From contig OZ023213.1 of NCBI GenBank assembly GCA_963995525.1, positions 52,368,889 through 52,432,888 on the forward strand: a DNA stretch of 64,000 nucleotides, read 5' to 3'. A program made the position numbers and the translations under genes. Position 1 is the stretch's first letter. Each line of letters opens with the position of its first letter. Shown here piece by piece: positions 15,515 to 27,292 of this stretch. The notes under the pieces are model-generated. The model ran no database searches and was not told where the DNA came from. It saw nothing but the letters and a program-made list of their open reading frames with translations. Origin of the DNA: Escarpia spicata. Lineage: Eukaryota > Annelida > Polychaeta > Sabellida > Siboglinidae.

Positions 15515-15907
15515 TTGAACACATCAGATTTCTACCATCAGCACCAGTTCCACAAGTGTTCAATTCATTGTTGTTGTTATGGTGTGTGGGTGGTCGATGA
15601 CCGATCACAGTGGGTATTTGGCTGCACTCGATTGGTCAGGCCTGAGTTGGACCTGCGAGATATCCCGACTGCACCCTACCACGTGATCGGTCTACTGGTC
15701 AATCGAGGAGAGATCGGGTGGCTGGCAGTACAGGTGTGTTTGGTAGATGGACAGAAAAAGAAAGACTTTGTGCACTATGACCATGACGATGTTGAGAATG
15801 ACAGTGTCAATCAGGTTGTGATGCAGCCTGTAGGAAATGTCGTGATCCCAAACAATCGTGGACTTGATGGAATAATCAAGAGGATTAACATCACAAACAA
15901 TCTGTAA
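15515..15907 (+). CDS. Unrecognised open reading frame in intron 1 of copy 2
   Basis: 130 codons open on the plus strand, just upstream of the 5' end of the minus-strand LINE. The region from SQWVFGCTRLVRPELDLRD to GLDGIIKRINITNNL has balanced, non-repetitive composition. I do not recognise a family and no copy appears in the intron of copy 3. It could be part of a transposon, a captured gene fragment or chance. Confidence 0.25.
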   Translation: MNTSDFYHQHQFHKCSIHCCCYGVWVVDDRSQWVFGCTRLVRPELDLRDIPTAPYHVIGLLVNRGEIGWLAVQVCLVDGQKKKDFVHYDHDDVENDSVNQVVMQPVGNVVIPNNRGLDGIIKRINITNNL

Positions 15908-16013
15908 TCAGAGGTTTAAGCGTTATCAGTACTACTGGTCACTCTCTCTATATTACATCTGTTGGTTTGATAATGCAAATGTGCATGATTCGTGCAAACC
16001 TTCCACGTACATT

Positions 16014-16085
<72 letters not shown>

Positions 16086-16202
16086 GAGAGAGAGAGGGAG
16101 AGAGGGAGAGAGGGAGAGAGAGAGAGAGAGGAGGAGGGGAGACAGAGAGAGGGAGGGGAGACAGAGAGAGGGAGGGAAGTAGGGAGCGAGGTAGCGAGGG
16201 AG
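16014..16202 (+). repeat. (TG)n followed by GAGA/GGGA purine tract
   Basis: TG repeat to 16082, then about 115 bp of almost pure G/A. Frames over it are low complexity. Confidence 0.85.
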
Positions 16203-16705
16203 AAAAAGTGTGAGAGTAGTTGTTTAATACATGACAATTCGTGAAAATCTTCGTCGATTTGTATTTCACTAGTGGCGCTTGAAGGATAGAACATGTTATA
16301 GTTAGTTGTAAGGATGTATTCACAATAATGCAATAAACATTTAGGCGACGCTAATATACTTTCGAAATAGTCGAATATATAGCACTGCCATAAACTACAG
16401 GAAAACTGTGGGCAGTAAAACTAAATTAGATTGTATCCCTTTAGAAAGGCTCCACAAAACTAGTTTTAAACCCAGGTTTCGTTCTGTTACTCGTGCTTTA
16501 CTATAATTTTCCCAATAAAAGAATAACTAATTGAAGGAATAAAACTAATTCCACGCAACTTTTGTTTAGTGAACATTTTCGCAATTTGAATGTTGCGCCA
16601 GTGAAATGTTCCAAATTGTAAGCAAAACATTCAGATTCTATTTTGCCGGGCCGAATGGGTCGCGCGTAAAGCCCTTTGAACTACACTGCTTCTGCACACT
16701 TTGTG

Positions 16706-16880
16706 GTCAAGTCACAGGTCACGTGTTAACACAGTCACAGGTCATATGTTAACACAGTCACAGGTCACAGGTTAGAACGGTCACGGGTCATAGTTTAACA
16801 CGACTACGGGTCACATGTTAACACAGTCACATGTCACGGGTCAATACGGTCACAGGTTAACATGGTCACAGGTCATAGGG
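16706..16880 (+). repeat. Minisatellite of GTCACAGGTCACATGTTAAC type
   Basis: Short irregular units of about 23 bp combining cacaggtcac with gttaacacagt. Repeated in the second duplicate at 18365-18560. Confidence 0.75.
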
Positions 16881-16948
16881 ACAGAACACATTTCCGACTT
16901 TTTGTTTGCGCTCGAAAGCACAATACGAGAAATCTTCTCTGTATCTTA

Positions 16949-17665
16949 TAATAATAATAAGACATATGTTGCGCCTAAATCCTTGGAAACCCAGTTCAGA
17001 GGCGCACCAAGACAAAAGGATTGGTCAAAAGAGTTGATGCAGCAACAGAAAAAGCCCTAGTTCCAATGTCAGTGTTGACTCTAGGAACAAAAAGTAGGTC
17101 AGAACTAAATTATCGAAGCTGGAAAGGTTTTCTTACAGGAGTAAGCATTGAATGCAAATAAGATGGTTGCTTACTGGACAGTGCCTGGTATGTAATGGTA
17201 CATATCTTAAATAGTATACGATATCGTACAGGAAGCCAGTGCAAAGACTACAAAAGTGTTACTGAGCGTAAAAAAACGAGGAGATCTTGTAACTAACCTT
17301 GCCAAACAATTTTGGACACGTTGAAGTTTTGTATTATCCTTGCTAACAATATTACATCTATAAAGTCGGGTATTGCAATAGTCCAGTCTGAAGCTAACTA
17401 GCGCTGTTGTAATAGTTTTAGCAACAGAAAATGACATATACCGGCGAATACGACGAAGATCACGAATATGATAAAAACAGCGGCGACACGTTTGAGATTT
17501 GTGTTGTCATAAATTGAAGTTACTATTAAAGACCACTCGTAGATTCCGCATCGAGGTGGCTGGCGTAATATGCTGATTCAAAATACGTGTAGGGAAAAAA
17601 CCATAAAGTTTACTACCAATAATGATTAATTCAGTTTTAGTTTCATTTAATTTCAATCATAGGCG
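16949..17665 (-). mobile_element. LINE (RT C-terminal half) fragment, minus strand
   Basis: The minus strand reads LNETKTELIIIGSKLYGFFP, SFSVAKTITTALVSFRLDYC, and KLQRVQNCLARLVTRSPRF, typical of the region after the RT palm in CR1/Rex1-like LINEs. The 3' end is marked by ATAATAATAA at 16949. It is frame-broken and lacks the catalytic motif. Same family as the insertion at 40830-41424. Confidence 0.65.
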
Positions 17666-18057
17666 TCGGAACCGGGGCTGGGGTGGTGGTGGGGGTGGGA
17701 TTAGAGAGGAAGGGACTTAGCCCCCAATATTGATTTTTAATCCATTCACCATCCACCCGTTGTTTTTTCGTGGCAAAATTGAGAACGTGTTCCCGAAGGT
17801 CAGGTCCAAACTTAGATTGTCACCGCAAAAAAACCTCCAAAAGCACCCTCCCCCTCTTGTGATGTCATGTCTGACCGAACCGACACCGTCAGCAGAGGAG
17901 AGCTGAAATGAAGCTCTGAGCTCAGCCACCACAATATTTCTATTGTTCGCACGCCAGTGTGTCCGATACATCGGTTATTTGGGCTACTTGTATAGTTGTA
18001 CTTGACGATCTAGTTCTGACTAGTTTCACGCATGTCTATATAAGGTGTATCCTTTTG

Positions 18058-18071
18058 TCGGGTATTGGAAC
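18058..18071 (+). pseudogene. Truncated leftover of exon 2
   Basis: ggtattggaacg preceded by gtatccttttgtcg matches the start of exon 2 at 19835 and its acceptor, but the acceptor AG is now CG and the exon stops at the duplication joint. Confidence 0.6.
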
Positions 18072-19846
18072 GGCAGTAAAACTAAATTAGATGGTATCCC
18101 TTTAGAAAGGCTCCACAAAACTAGTTTTAAACCCAGGTTTCGTTCTGTTACTCGTGCTTTACTATAATTTTCCCAATAAAAGAATAACTAATTGAAGGAA
18201 TAAAACTAATTCCACGCAACTTTTGTTTAGTGAACATTTTCGCAATTTGAATGTGGCGCCAGTGAAATGTTCAAATTGTAAGCAAAACATTCAGATTCTA
18301 TTTTGCCGGGCCGAATGAGTCACGCGTAAGGCCCTTTGAACTACACTACTTCTGCACACTTTGTGGTCAAGTCACAGGTCACGTGTTAACAGTCACAGGT
18401 CACGTGTTAACACAGTCACAGGTCATATGTTAACACAATCACTGGTCACAGGTTAGAACGGTCACGGGTCATAGTTTAACACGACTACGGGTCACATGTT
18501 AACAGTCACATGTCACGGGTCAATATGGTCACAGGTTAACATGGTCACAGGTCATAGGGACAGAACACATTTCCCACTGCGTTTGCGCTCGAAAGCACAA
18601 TACGAGAAATCTTCTCTGTATCTTATAATAATAATAATAATAATAAGACATATGTTGCGCCTAAATCCTTGTAAACCCAGTTCAGAGGCGCACCAAGACA
18701 AAAGGATTGGTCAATAGAGTTGATGCAGCAACAGAAAAAGCTCTAGTTCCAATGGCAGTGTTGACTCTAGGAACAAAAAGGAGGTAAGCACTAAATTATC
18801 GAAGCTGGAAAGGCTTTCTTACAAGAGTAAGCATTTAATGCAAATAAGATGGTTGCTTACTGGACAGTGCCTGGTATGTAATGGTACATATCTTAAATAT
18901 TATACGATATCGTACAGGAAGCCAGTGCAAAGATTACAAAAGTGTTACTGAGCGAAAAAAAACGAGGAGATCTTGTAACTAACCTTGCCAGACAATTTTG
19001 GACACGTTGAAGTTTTGTATTATCCTTGCTAACAATACTACATCTATAAAGTCGGGTATTGCAATCGTCAAGTCTGCTGCTAACTAGCGCTGTTGTAATA
19101 GTTTTAGCAACAGAAAATGACATATACCGGCGAATACGACGAAGATCACGAATATGATAAAAACAGCGGCGACACGTTTGAGATTTGTGTTGTCATAAAT
19201 TGAAGTTATTATCAAAGACCACTCGTAGATTCCGTACCGAGGTTGCTGGCGTAATATGCTGATTCAAAATACGTGTAGGGAAAAAACCATAAAGTTTACT
19301 ACCAATAATGATTAATTCAGTTTTAGTTTCATTTAATTTCAATTATAGGCGTCGGAACCGGGGCTAGGGTGGTGGTGGGGGTGGGATTAGAGAGGAAAGG
19401 ACTTAGCCCCAATATTGATTTTTAAAAATATGTTGATCACCATTCCAGTTCGGAATAAAATGTGAAACATGACAATAAAATAATATTACCGTAATCTGGT
19501 TCGTGAAAATGTTCACCAACACCCATCCACCCGTTGTTTTTTCGTGGCAAAATTGAGAACGTGTTCCCGAAGGTCAGGTCCAAACTTAGATTGTCACCGC
19601 AAAAAAAACTCCAAAAGCACCCTCCCCCTCTTGCGATGTCATGTCTGACCGAACCGACACCGTCAGCGGAGGAGAGCTGAAATGAAGCTCTGAGCTCAGC
19701 CACCACAATATTTCTATTGTTCAGACGCCAGTGTGTCCGATACATCGGTTATTTGGGCAAGTTGTATAGTTGTACTTGACGAACTAGTTCTGACTAGTTT
19801 CACGCATGTCTGTATAAGGTGTATCCTTTTGTAGGGTATTGGAACG
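18072..19846 (+). repeat. 1.66-kb tandem duplication, second copy
   Basis: Second copy of 16411-18071, ending within the first 12 bases of the intact exon 2. It keeps the roughly 100-bp segment absent from the first copy, which also occurs at 43810-43920 in copy 3, so the loss happened in the first copy. Confidence 0.85.
18627..19350 (-). mobile_element. LINE fragment, duplicate of 16949-17665
   Basis: Copied with the 1.66-kb tandem duplication. The ATA run at its 3' end is longer here. The minus-strand frame 19123-18893 again gives SFSVAKTITTALVSSRLDDC. Confidence 0.65.
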
Positions 19847-19907
19847 CCCTGTGGAAAGCCCGGAAGACGACCAGGCGGACGTACAGGGTTTGGTATCAGA
19901 GTACCAA
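19835..19907 (+). CDS. Copy 2 exon 2 (Gly/Arg-rich)
   Basis: Acceptor tatccttttgtag, donor GTACGT, 73 nt, phase 0 in and phase 1 out. It encodes [20 protein letters not shown] then IRVP. It is 15 nt shorter than in copy 3, with one cysteine not present there. Confidence 0.65.
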
Positions 19908-20015
19908 GTACGTGGACATTTGCTTGCATTTTGCCTTATGCTCCAACTTTTGTGCCGTGTTAAGCTATTGAAAAAATGTCACTGATCAATGCTACAAGGA
20001 AATTAGGAGAAGACC

Positions 20016-20458
20016 ACACACACGCACATACGCACACGCACATACGCACACGCACATTACCACACGCACATACGCACACGCACATACGCACACGCACATA
20101 CGCACACGCACATACGCACACGCACATACGCACACGCACATACGCACACGCACATACGCACACGCACATACGCACACGCACATACGCACACGCACATACG
20201 CACACGCACATACGCACACGCACATACGCACACGCACATACGCACACGCACACGCACACACGCACAATCGCATACGCACACGCACACACGCACAATCGCA
20301 TACGCACACGCGCATGCACACACACGCACACGCACACGCACACGCACACACGCGCACACGCGGGCACGCACGTACACGCGAGAACACACGTACACGCGGG
20401 CACGCACGTACGCACGCACGCACGCACACGCACGCACGCGCACGCACACGCACACTAA
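20016..20458 (+). repeat. CACACG/CATACG microsatellite, intron 2 of copy 2
   Basis: About 440 bp of CACACGCACATACG units. A shorter CACG array occupies the same place in copy 3 (44287-44455). Long frames on both strands here are low-complexity artefacts. Confidence 0.9.
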
Positions 20459-20513
20459 CACACTCGTGTACACGTTGTGTTGTAAGGCCCATACGTATGC
20501 GATCTTTTGGCAG

Positions 20514-20621
20514 GTATCAAGAAAAAGGACCTGATACAGTTCAAGACGCTGCTAGGCATGATCTCGATGAATGTGAAAGACAAGTTGGGAGGATCCATTG
20601 CTTCTGCCAATAGTGGTGTTG
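20514..20621 (+). CDS. Copy 2 exon 3
   Basis: Acceptor cttttggcag, donor GTAAGC, 108 nt, phase 1 in and out. It encodes [20 protein letters not shown] then [20 protein letters not shown] and SIASA are kept in copy 3. Confidence 0.72.
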
Positions 20622-20669
20622 GTAAGCAATTGCTTGTTCATTTCACCGTCGTACGTTCCATAGTCTAAT

Positions 20670-20870
20670 CTGGAGACACACCACCTCGTCACCACTTCAC
20701 CTCGTCACCTCGTCACACCGTCACACCGTCACACCGTCACACTGTCACTCATTTACTACCTCATTCAGTCACCCAGTCACCCATTCACCCAGCCACCCAG
20801 TCACTCAGCCACTCAGTCACTCGGTCACATAGTCACTCCGTCACATCGTCACACCGTCACCCAATCTAAC
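20670..20870 (+). repeat. GTCAC minisatellite, intron 3 of copy 2
   Basis: Units such as cgtcacaccgtcac and cagtcactcagc. The same repeat is expanded to over 500 bp at the matching place in copy 3 (44666-45215). Confidence 0.8.
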
Positions 20871-21330
20871 AAATCTGATCTTGATCCGGTGTACGCGACC
20901 ATGATCAATGGACGTATTTAAAATGTTATTTTAATTCCATTATAATCAAGTAGTATACCAATATACAAAAATAACGACTACACACATTTAGAACAAACAT
21001 AATAATAAATAAATAATAAAAATTATATAACATTGCCTTACTAGCGAATTTACAAGTCTTAAATGAATAATATTATTTAAATGTGGAAATGTTGCTAATT
21101 GTTGCTATAGTCTGTATAGCGATTTTTTAGTCTTAGTCACTAAGCTACACATAGCCTTTCTGAATACGCGAGGCGAGGTTAGCCGAAGCAAACTTGTGGT
21201 CAATGTTCTGTGTCATACTCAAACTTAAGGATCTGTAGCCATACGCAAGTACCAAGTGCGTAAAAACCTTGATCTCGTTCGACATTAATCAATTTCTTAG
21301 CATTGAAACTTTGAAAGTCTTGGGTTTTAT
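20871..21330 (+). other. Intron 3 of copy 2, unassigned part
   Basis: AT-rich and conserved with 45370-45850 in copy 3. No coding signal or element recognised. Confidence 0.45.
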
Positions 21331-21650
21331 GGAGCCCAGTGGCGCAATGCTAGAGCATCGGATTCTCAGTCGAGAGAACCCGGGTTCGAATTCTGTGTCG
21401 AAACTTGGACACGTTCGTTCTCTCTACGTTGCTCCAATTCACTCAGCTGTATGGATGAGTACCTGGCTATAGACAGTGGTGGATATTTCTGTACGAATAG
21501 AATTCGCACATTAACTGCAGCATGCCTGAATGCTACCCACACAAGTTGATATGGTGTTCGATTGAACTGGTCTGCCAGTGAGGAAACCGTAAAGCGCTTT
21601 GAGCAGTCCTATGGACTGAATACTGCGCTAGGAACTTACCTATTAAATGG
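21331..21650 (+). mobile_element. tRNA-derived SINE, intron 3 of copy 2
   Basis: A tRNA-like head with an A-box region (tggcgcaatgctagagcatc) and B box (ggttcgaattc at 21383-21393) is followed by a central part with tatggatgagtacctgg and a tail with gtaaagcgctttgagcagtc. This is the layout of tRNA-derived SINEs. A diverged copy sits at the same place in copy 3 (45853-46175), so the insertion predates the split. Confidence 0.65.
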
Positions 21651-21903
21651 TCGAACATATGTTTTACATTAATACGCCAACTTTGCTGCATTGTCATTCT
21701 ATCTTCAATCATGCGCCGAGATACAGTCGCTTCTTTCTATAGTTATTCTTCCTTAGACCACTTGTCTCTGGTCTACCATTTAACAAAACAGTATTTTTTT
21801 CGTTTTTCGTTTTCCTGGTTTGTTGCCCCACGGGTGGATGTCATCTAGGCTGTATTTTTGTCGTGACAAGTGAAGTTTGCTTTAACGAGGGGTTTTATTC
21901 TAG

Positions 21904-22023
21904 ATGGAGCGGATGCGCTCGGTACTCTCCAAGCAATTGCGGGTGACTTGCAGTACATCGGAGACGTAGTCGAAAAATTCATGCGACGCGGACGGATAAT
22001 GGTCGTTCGGGCTTTCGTTGCAG
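21904..22023 (+). CDS. Copy 2 exon 4
   Basis: Acceptor ggttttattctag, donor GTAAAT, 120 nt, phase 1 in and out. It encodes ALGTLQAIAGDLQYIGDVVE then [16 protein letters not shown]. The end MVVRAFVA is identical in copy 3. Confidence 0.75.
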
Positions 22024-22039
22024 GTAAATATCGAGGATA

Positions 22040-22130
22040 TGTGTGAATTTCATGGACATTTGAATTTCCTGGACATTTGCATTTCGTGGATATTAAAATT
22101 TCCTGGACTTTCAAATTTCCTGGAAATTTC
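22040..22130 (+). repeat. Short 18-bp repeat after exon 4
   Basis: About five units of aatttcctggacatttg. A related set follows exon 4 in copy 3 (47429-47530). Confidence 0.7.
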
Positions 22131-22933
22131 GTACTGCGAATTCATTTCTGAACATGCTAATATTCTTCCTAAAATATATGTAAAAGTTAATTTATACATA
22201 TATTTTGATTCTGATTTTCTATTGTTCATGAATATGATTTTAGCAATGTTTGGATGGTTGGCACAGGCGTCCGCCCTACGATTGCTTGAAGTTCTCTAAT
22301 TTTTTTACCAGCCCGTGACCATTGCGACCGGCGGTATCTCATGTATTTCTATCAGCCATATGAATAAAAAGCAAAGTAGATTCGCAACATTTCCAGCGAA
22401 CTGTTGCAGATCTACATTTGACATGCATGTTCGTGTTTTGAATGACTCGGGGCAGTTCGATTAGAATAAAACTGTAAAGTCCGTTATTAAATCGGCAAAA
22501 TGTGACGGCGAAATAATGTTGGCGGATCAATGGCAGTCACGTGCACACTGCATGCCGCTGTAACTGTACTAAACGGTGGCATAGTGACGCAAGTAATCGG
22601 ACAAGGCTGCTGTCCGCGTCCGATTGTACTTCTGCAAATCACCGTATACGGACCTACACCGTACATCGGATATGCCGACGCTTTCGATTGTCATGCGGGT
22701 TTAAAACTTTACAATTGAAAAGCAATGTATAACGCATAGCGTTGAAGGAGCATTATATCTGTTCTCTAAAATTTGTATGCGCTAATGGGATCACTACTTT
22801 ACGTATTTCCTCAATAGGATGATATGCAATAAGGATTGTTTCTTGGCCAATCAGCATGACTCACAGTGTTTGACTATGTTTTATTGATACATTTGGTCAG
22901 CGGCAGATGACAGTGTAAATAGCTTCTTTGCAG

Positions 22934-22984
22934 GATTTGCGGGAGAAGATCTATGCAAGAGATTGCCAGAAGACTTCGAGAAAA
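22934..22984 (+). CDS. Copy 2 exon 5
   Basis: Same as 683-733: 51 nt, phase 1, FAGEDLCKRLPEDFEK, donor GTAAAT. Confidence 0.7.
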
Positions 22985-23007
22985 GTAAATACACCTTTTG
23001 TGGTTTA

Positions 23008-24447
23008 GGGAGTGGTTCCTTTAGAATGGAAAGAGGCAAACATTATACCATTATTTAAAAAAGGTTCGAGAAATAAATTATAGAACTATAGACCAGTGAG
23101 TTTAACATCGGTGATTTCCAAATTATTAGAAAGACTAATTAAAGATCACATGGTGGATTTTTTGTTAAACATAACTTGATAAACTCATCTCAATATGTTT
23201 TTTTTAAAGCGAGGTCATGCTTAACAAATATGTTATGTTTTTGGAAGACATCACTAAGTGGGTAGATGAGGGATCACCAGTAGATATCGTCTACTTAGAT
23301 TTTCAAAAAGCTTTCGACAAAGTACCACATCAAAGATTACTGCTTACATTAAAGGCCCATGGCATAGGAAATGGTATTATAAACTGGATAGAAAAATGGC
23401 TGATTGACAGAAGACAACGTGTAGTAGGTGATGGGGAGTCTTCAAACTGGAAATTGGTATTGAGTGGGGTACCACAGGGATCAGTACTGTATTATTCTTA
23501 ATATATATCAACAATTTGGATGATGAAATAACAAGCAAAGTGGTGAAATTTGCGGATGATACAAAAGTGTTTAGAAGGATTAAAAGTGATGGAGATAGAC
23601 AACATTTACTAGATGATATTGACAAGTTGATCAAGTGGTCTGAAAAGTGGCAAATGCTGTTCAATTTTGGGAAATGTAAATGCCTCCATGCAGGACATGG
23701 GAACGAAGAGGTAGAATGTACAATGGGGGGTACTGTACTAAGTAGTACTGTAAAAAAGGAGTTAGGTTTAACCATTAGTGCTGATATGAAGGTTTCAGAG
23801 CAGTGCGGAATTGCAGCTTCAAAGGGAAATCAAATCCTTGAATTAATTACGCGAAATATAGCGTATATAAGGAAAAAAGAACCAAATAATACCGCTGTAC
23901 GAAGCTATAGTGAGGCCTCATTTAGAATATTGTATACAAGCGTGGAGGCCGAATCGCAGGAAGGACGTACGATAGAAAGAGTATAGAGGAGAGCGACTAA
24001 AATGATATCAAAACTTAGTAATGAAATTCGCCTAAAGAATGTAGATTAACAACACTAGAGACCAGGAGATTGAGATGAGATCAGATAGAAGTGTTTAAAA
24101 TAATGAATGGTTATGAAAATATTGATAGAAATATTTTTTCTCTCTTAAGAAAGATAGAAGACTAGAGGACATGAAGTTACATTAGCAAAGGAGCAGTGTT
24201 GATTAGATATAAGAAAGTTATCATTTTTATAAAGGACTGTAAATGAATGGAACATATTATCTGCTAATTGTGTGGATGTTAGTAGCGTGAATATGTTTAA
24301 AAATAAAACCGACACATACCTCGGAAGGGCGGGATACACATATATAAAAGGGGGTACTCTCGATAAGCCAAAGGGCTTCCTTGTCCATCTGCCACCTAGA
24401 GTTAATTCTCTCGGTGGCAATCTTGTTAAAACTGGTTAAATCTTGAA
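23008..24447 (+). mobile_element. CR1/Rex1-like LINE fragment in intron 5 of copy 2
   Basis: Base-for-base duplicate of 757-2196, including the frameshift after LSGVPQGSVL and the FADDTK motif. It came with the large duplication and is not an independent insertion. Confidence 0.75.
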
Positions 24448-24481
24448 ACGGAACACAAACATTTGTGCAAGCTGTTGTCAA

Positions 24482-25075
24482 CATGTTTAACTCACATTGT
24501 TGAGTACCTGTCTGTAAAGGGCTGTGACTTGTGCGAACATGTTTCTGTCACATTGTTGAGTACATGTCTGAAACGGCAGTGACTTATGTGAACATGTTTC
24601 TATCACATTGTTGAGTACCTGTCTGTAAACGGCAGAGACTTGTGTGAACATGTTTATGTTACATTGTTGAGTACCTGTCTGTAAACGGCAGTGACTTGTG
24701 TGAACATGTTTCTGTCGCATTGTTGAGTACGTGTCTGGAAACGGCAGTGACTTGTGTGAACATGTTTATGTTACATTATTAAGTACCTGCTGTAAACGGC
24801 AATGACCTGTGTGTACATGTTTCTGTCACATTGTTGAGTACGTGTCTGTAAACGGCAGTGACTTGTGTGAACATGTTTCACTCACATTATTAAGTACCTG
24901 CTGTAAACGGCAGTGACCTGTGTGTACATGTTTCTGTCGCATTGTTGAGTACGTGTCTGTAAACGGCAGTGACTTGTGTGAACATGTTTCAATCACGTTA
25001 TTAAATACCTGCTGTAAACGGCTGTGACCTGTGTGCACACGTTTCGCTCACATCGTTGAGTATCTGTCACTACAC
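24482..25075 (+). repeat. 56-bp minisatellite, about 10 units, intron 5 of copy 2
   Basis: Same array as 2231-2935 but two units (111 bp) shorter. Confidence 0.85.
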
Positions 25076-25332
25076 ATAAGTGACCTGTGTGTAAACGTCT
25101 CACGCCTGACAATAACAATGTAGCTGACTACTTCCTAGTGATACCGAGATGCTGTGGGCATGCAGAAGTCTGCGACCGAAAGTGCGTTGAGCATTTGAAT
25201 ACGCTGTGCGAATAGCGCACGATAAACGCGCATAACATGACGTAGCGTAGCCTACGTCTTATGCGTTTCCGCTTGATATTAATACGGCGTGCGACGTTTG
25301 TATATGTATGTACATTTGATGTTATTGCATAG

Positions 25333-25440
25333 GGGTTTTGACGCCGAAGGAGAAGGAATTGCGTATGATGTGTCTCATTCACAACGTCGGAGGATTGATC
25401 GAAACCTTCGAGACTGTCTCCGCGGGTCTCCAGTTAACCG
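25333..25440 (+). CDS. Copy 2 exon 6
   Basis: Identical to 3193-3300: 108 nt, phase 1, module LTPKEKELRMMCLIHN. Confidence 0.75.
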
Positions 25441-25817
25441 GTAAGACATGGCCTCAACAGTGTCATCACACTAAGGGATGGCCTCTTAAGTTCGCCAATT
25501 CCAGATAAACGGTACGCGTATCTTATTCGTCCAACGCCCTCGCGAATGCATTGCATATGAGACTTACGATTTTAAGCCATTCATAGCAAAATATATATAA
25601 TATTATAGAACGCGTGGCTAATGTGCATGGCTGCAATATACGTACAGTAAATGTATAACAGTGAACGTCAGATGAGCGCGGGGCTTAGTCACGTCGTGAC
25701 ACAGTTTTATATCAGCACCGACCACATAATTTACAAGTCTCGTGATAGCCGAGTATTTATCAATGCTGCACCATTCACTGACACAACATACATATGACGT
25801 GTGTTATTTGACTTCAG

Positions 25818-25877
25818 ACATCGGGTATACCGGACTCGGCCAATGCGACGCATTGCTGAAGGAGGAAGCAGTCAATG
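25818..25877 (+). CDS. Copy 2 exon 7
   Basis: As 3678-3737 but CDALLKEE instead of CDAMLKEE (TTG at 25853-25855; about residue 189). Confidence 0.7.
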
Positions 25878-26276
25878 GTAAGGTCATCTCCAAACAAAGT
25901 GATATCACAAAACACTGCTTTAGGTAGACGTCACAACAGTGATCGCTGTGAAAGGATATATTTTCGTAATAATAATGGTGGAATTATTTGCTACAGCAAC
26001 TATATACCCGAATTTAAATTATCATCCATGATAATCTACTCAAACTGTATATATTGAGTGCGCATGTGCTGCATACTTGCAAGCATGCATGCGTGCGTGT
26101 TTGTCACGTTATATAGTGTTATATAGGTGTGTTGTATCAATTTATTTTGAAAATATTTAGTGCAGGTGTGTTAGGAAAATACGTATATATATATATATAT
26201 ATATGTATATAATATTATGTAGTGTGTATGTGCGCATGTATCTATGCATGTATGCAGTGTATATTTGTATTTGAAG

Positions 26277-26393
26277 GCGACATCGACAATGACGTTCAAA
26301 TGCTCGGCTTACTGGCGGCCGACCTCAAATGTCTGCAAGGTCACGTGATGACATTCTTCACACTTGTCTCTGAACTCACCAGCGAAGTCGAGG
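26277..26393 (+). CDS. Copy 2 exon 8
   Basis: Identical to 4137-4253: 117 nt, phase 1, motif LLAADLKCLQ. Confidence 0.73.
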
Positions 26394-26797
26394 GTGAGCA
26401 CCCGTTGTATGCCATGTCTCTTGGCTCACCGTCTATATTAACTATTGGGGCAGTATTGGTTCCCAGGCACCGAGGCTAACTCATCTTTTTCTATGTTCAT
26501 GCTATTGTATCTGTGTATATTATCGATATTATAATTATTATTCCTACTCCTTGTACCATTGTCCTCTGAGCTGCTAACTGACGATGTATTAAAATACAGT
26601 GGTAGTTAATTAGTGTTATTTGCATACGTCTACCCCATATTTGTTATCTTTCCAAGAAAGATATACAAGATCACTGTCAAAGAGCAAAATTGCTTCTAAA
26701 GAGGAAATTCATCCCACCAGGGGATAAGAATGTTTACCAAACGATGCTCTGCTCATGGTAAGGTCTATGTGAAGACGTTTCTCGTTGACACTTGCAG

Positions 26798-26917
26798 CCA
26801 AAGACCCTGACCTCGTGCGCATGGGACTGGTACAGGCGTTGGTTGTCTTTGAGACTGTGGTAGAGGATGTGAAGAAATCACTTTCTCCTTTCGTCAACTT
26901 CATGGGGCGTCTCGAAG
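26798..26917 (+). CDS. Copy 2 exon 9
   Basis: Identical to 4658-4777: 120 nt, phase 1, [18 protein letters not shown]. Confidence 0.75.
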
Positions 26918-27292
26918 GTCAGTTATCTCTTCAATTATCCACAATCAGCCAGGGTGGCGATTAATAACTAAATTCAGTTTGCTGAATTGGTTATCCCGGA
27001 TGTGGGAACGTTGCGACCGCGCCAAGCACCAAAAAGCTAAGCGGTTAAAACACCCTGTGTCAGTGTATTGCCAACATAGTTTTTTCTAATTAACAATCTG
27101 ACCGTTTTGTTTACTTTTCGCGTGCGACAAAATTAAACTGCCTAAAACAAATTCCGCCAAGTTTTCTAACGGGTAACGCTCATTTGAATTCATCAGGCAT
27201 TCCGTCGTATATTTTCTTACAATTCAGGCCCATAGTGTATTTCTTTGTGAAAAAAAGAAAAAAGTATGGTAGAGCTTAAGGGCCCGAGTAAT

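Larger units (their letters stand above)
16411..18071 (+). repeat. 1.66-kb tandem duplication, first copy
   Basis: Starts ggcagtaaaactaaattaga and repeats from 18072. It contains a GTCACAGGT/GTTAACACA minisatellite and a minus-strand LINE piece, and ends inside a truncated copy of exon 2. The two copies differ by point changes, small indels and about 100 bp missing here (compare 19428-19530). Confidence 0.85.

Noticed and set aside
19960..20613. Overlapping frames of 99-166 codons
   Set aside because: CACACG/CATACG microsatellite. The only coding part nearby is exon 3 at 20514-20621, in its own frame.
21331..21404. Possible functional tRNA gene
   Set aside because: A- and B-box-like sequences are present but the sequence continues into a SINE body and tail, and the second copy is decayed.
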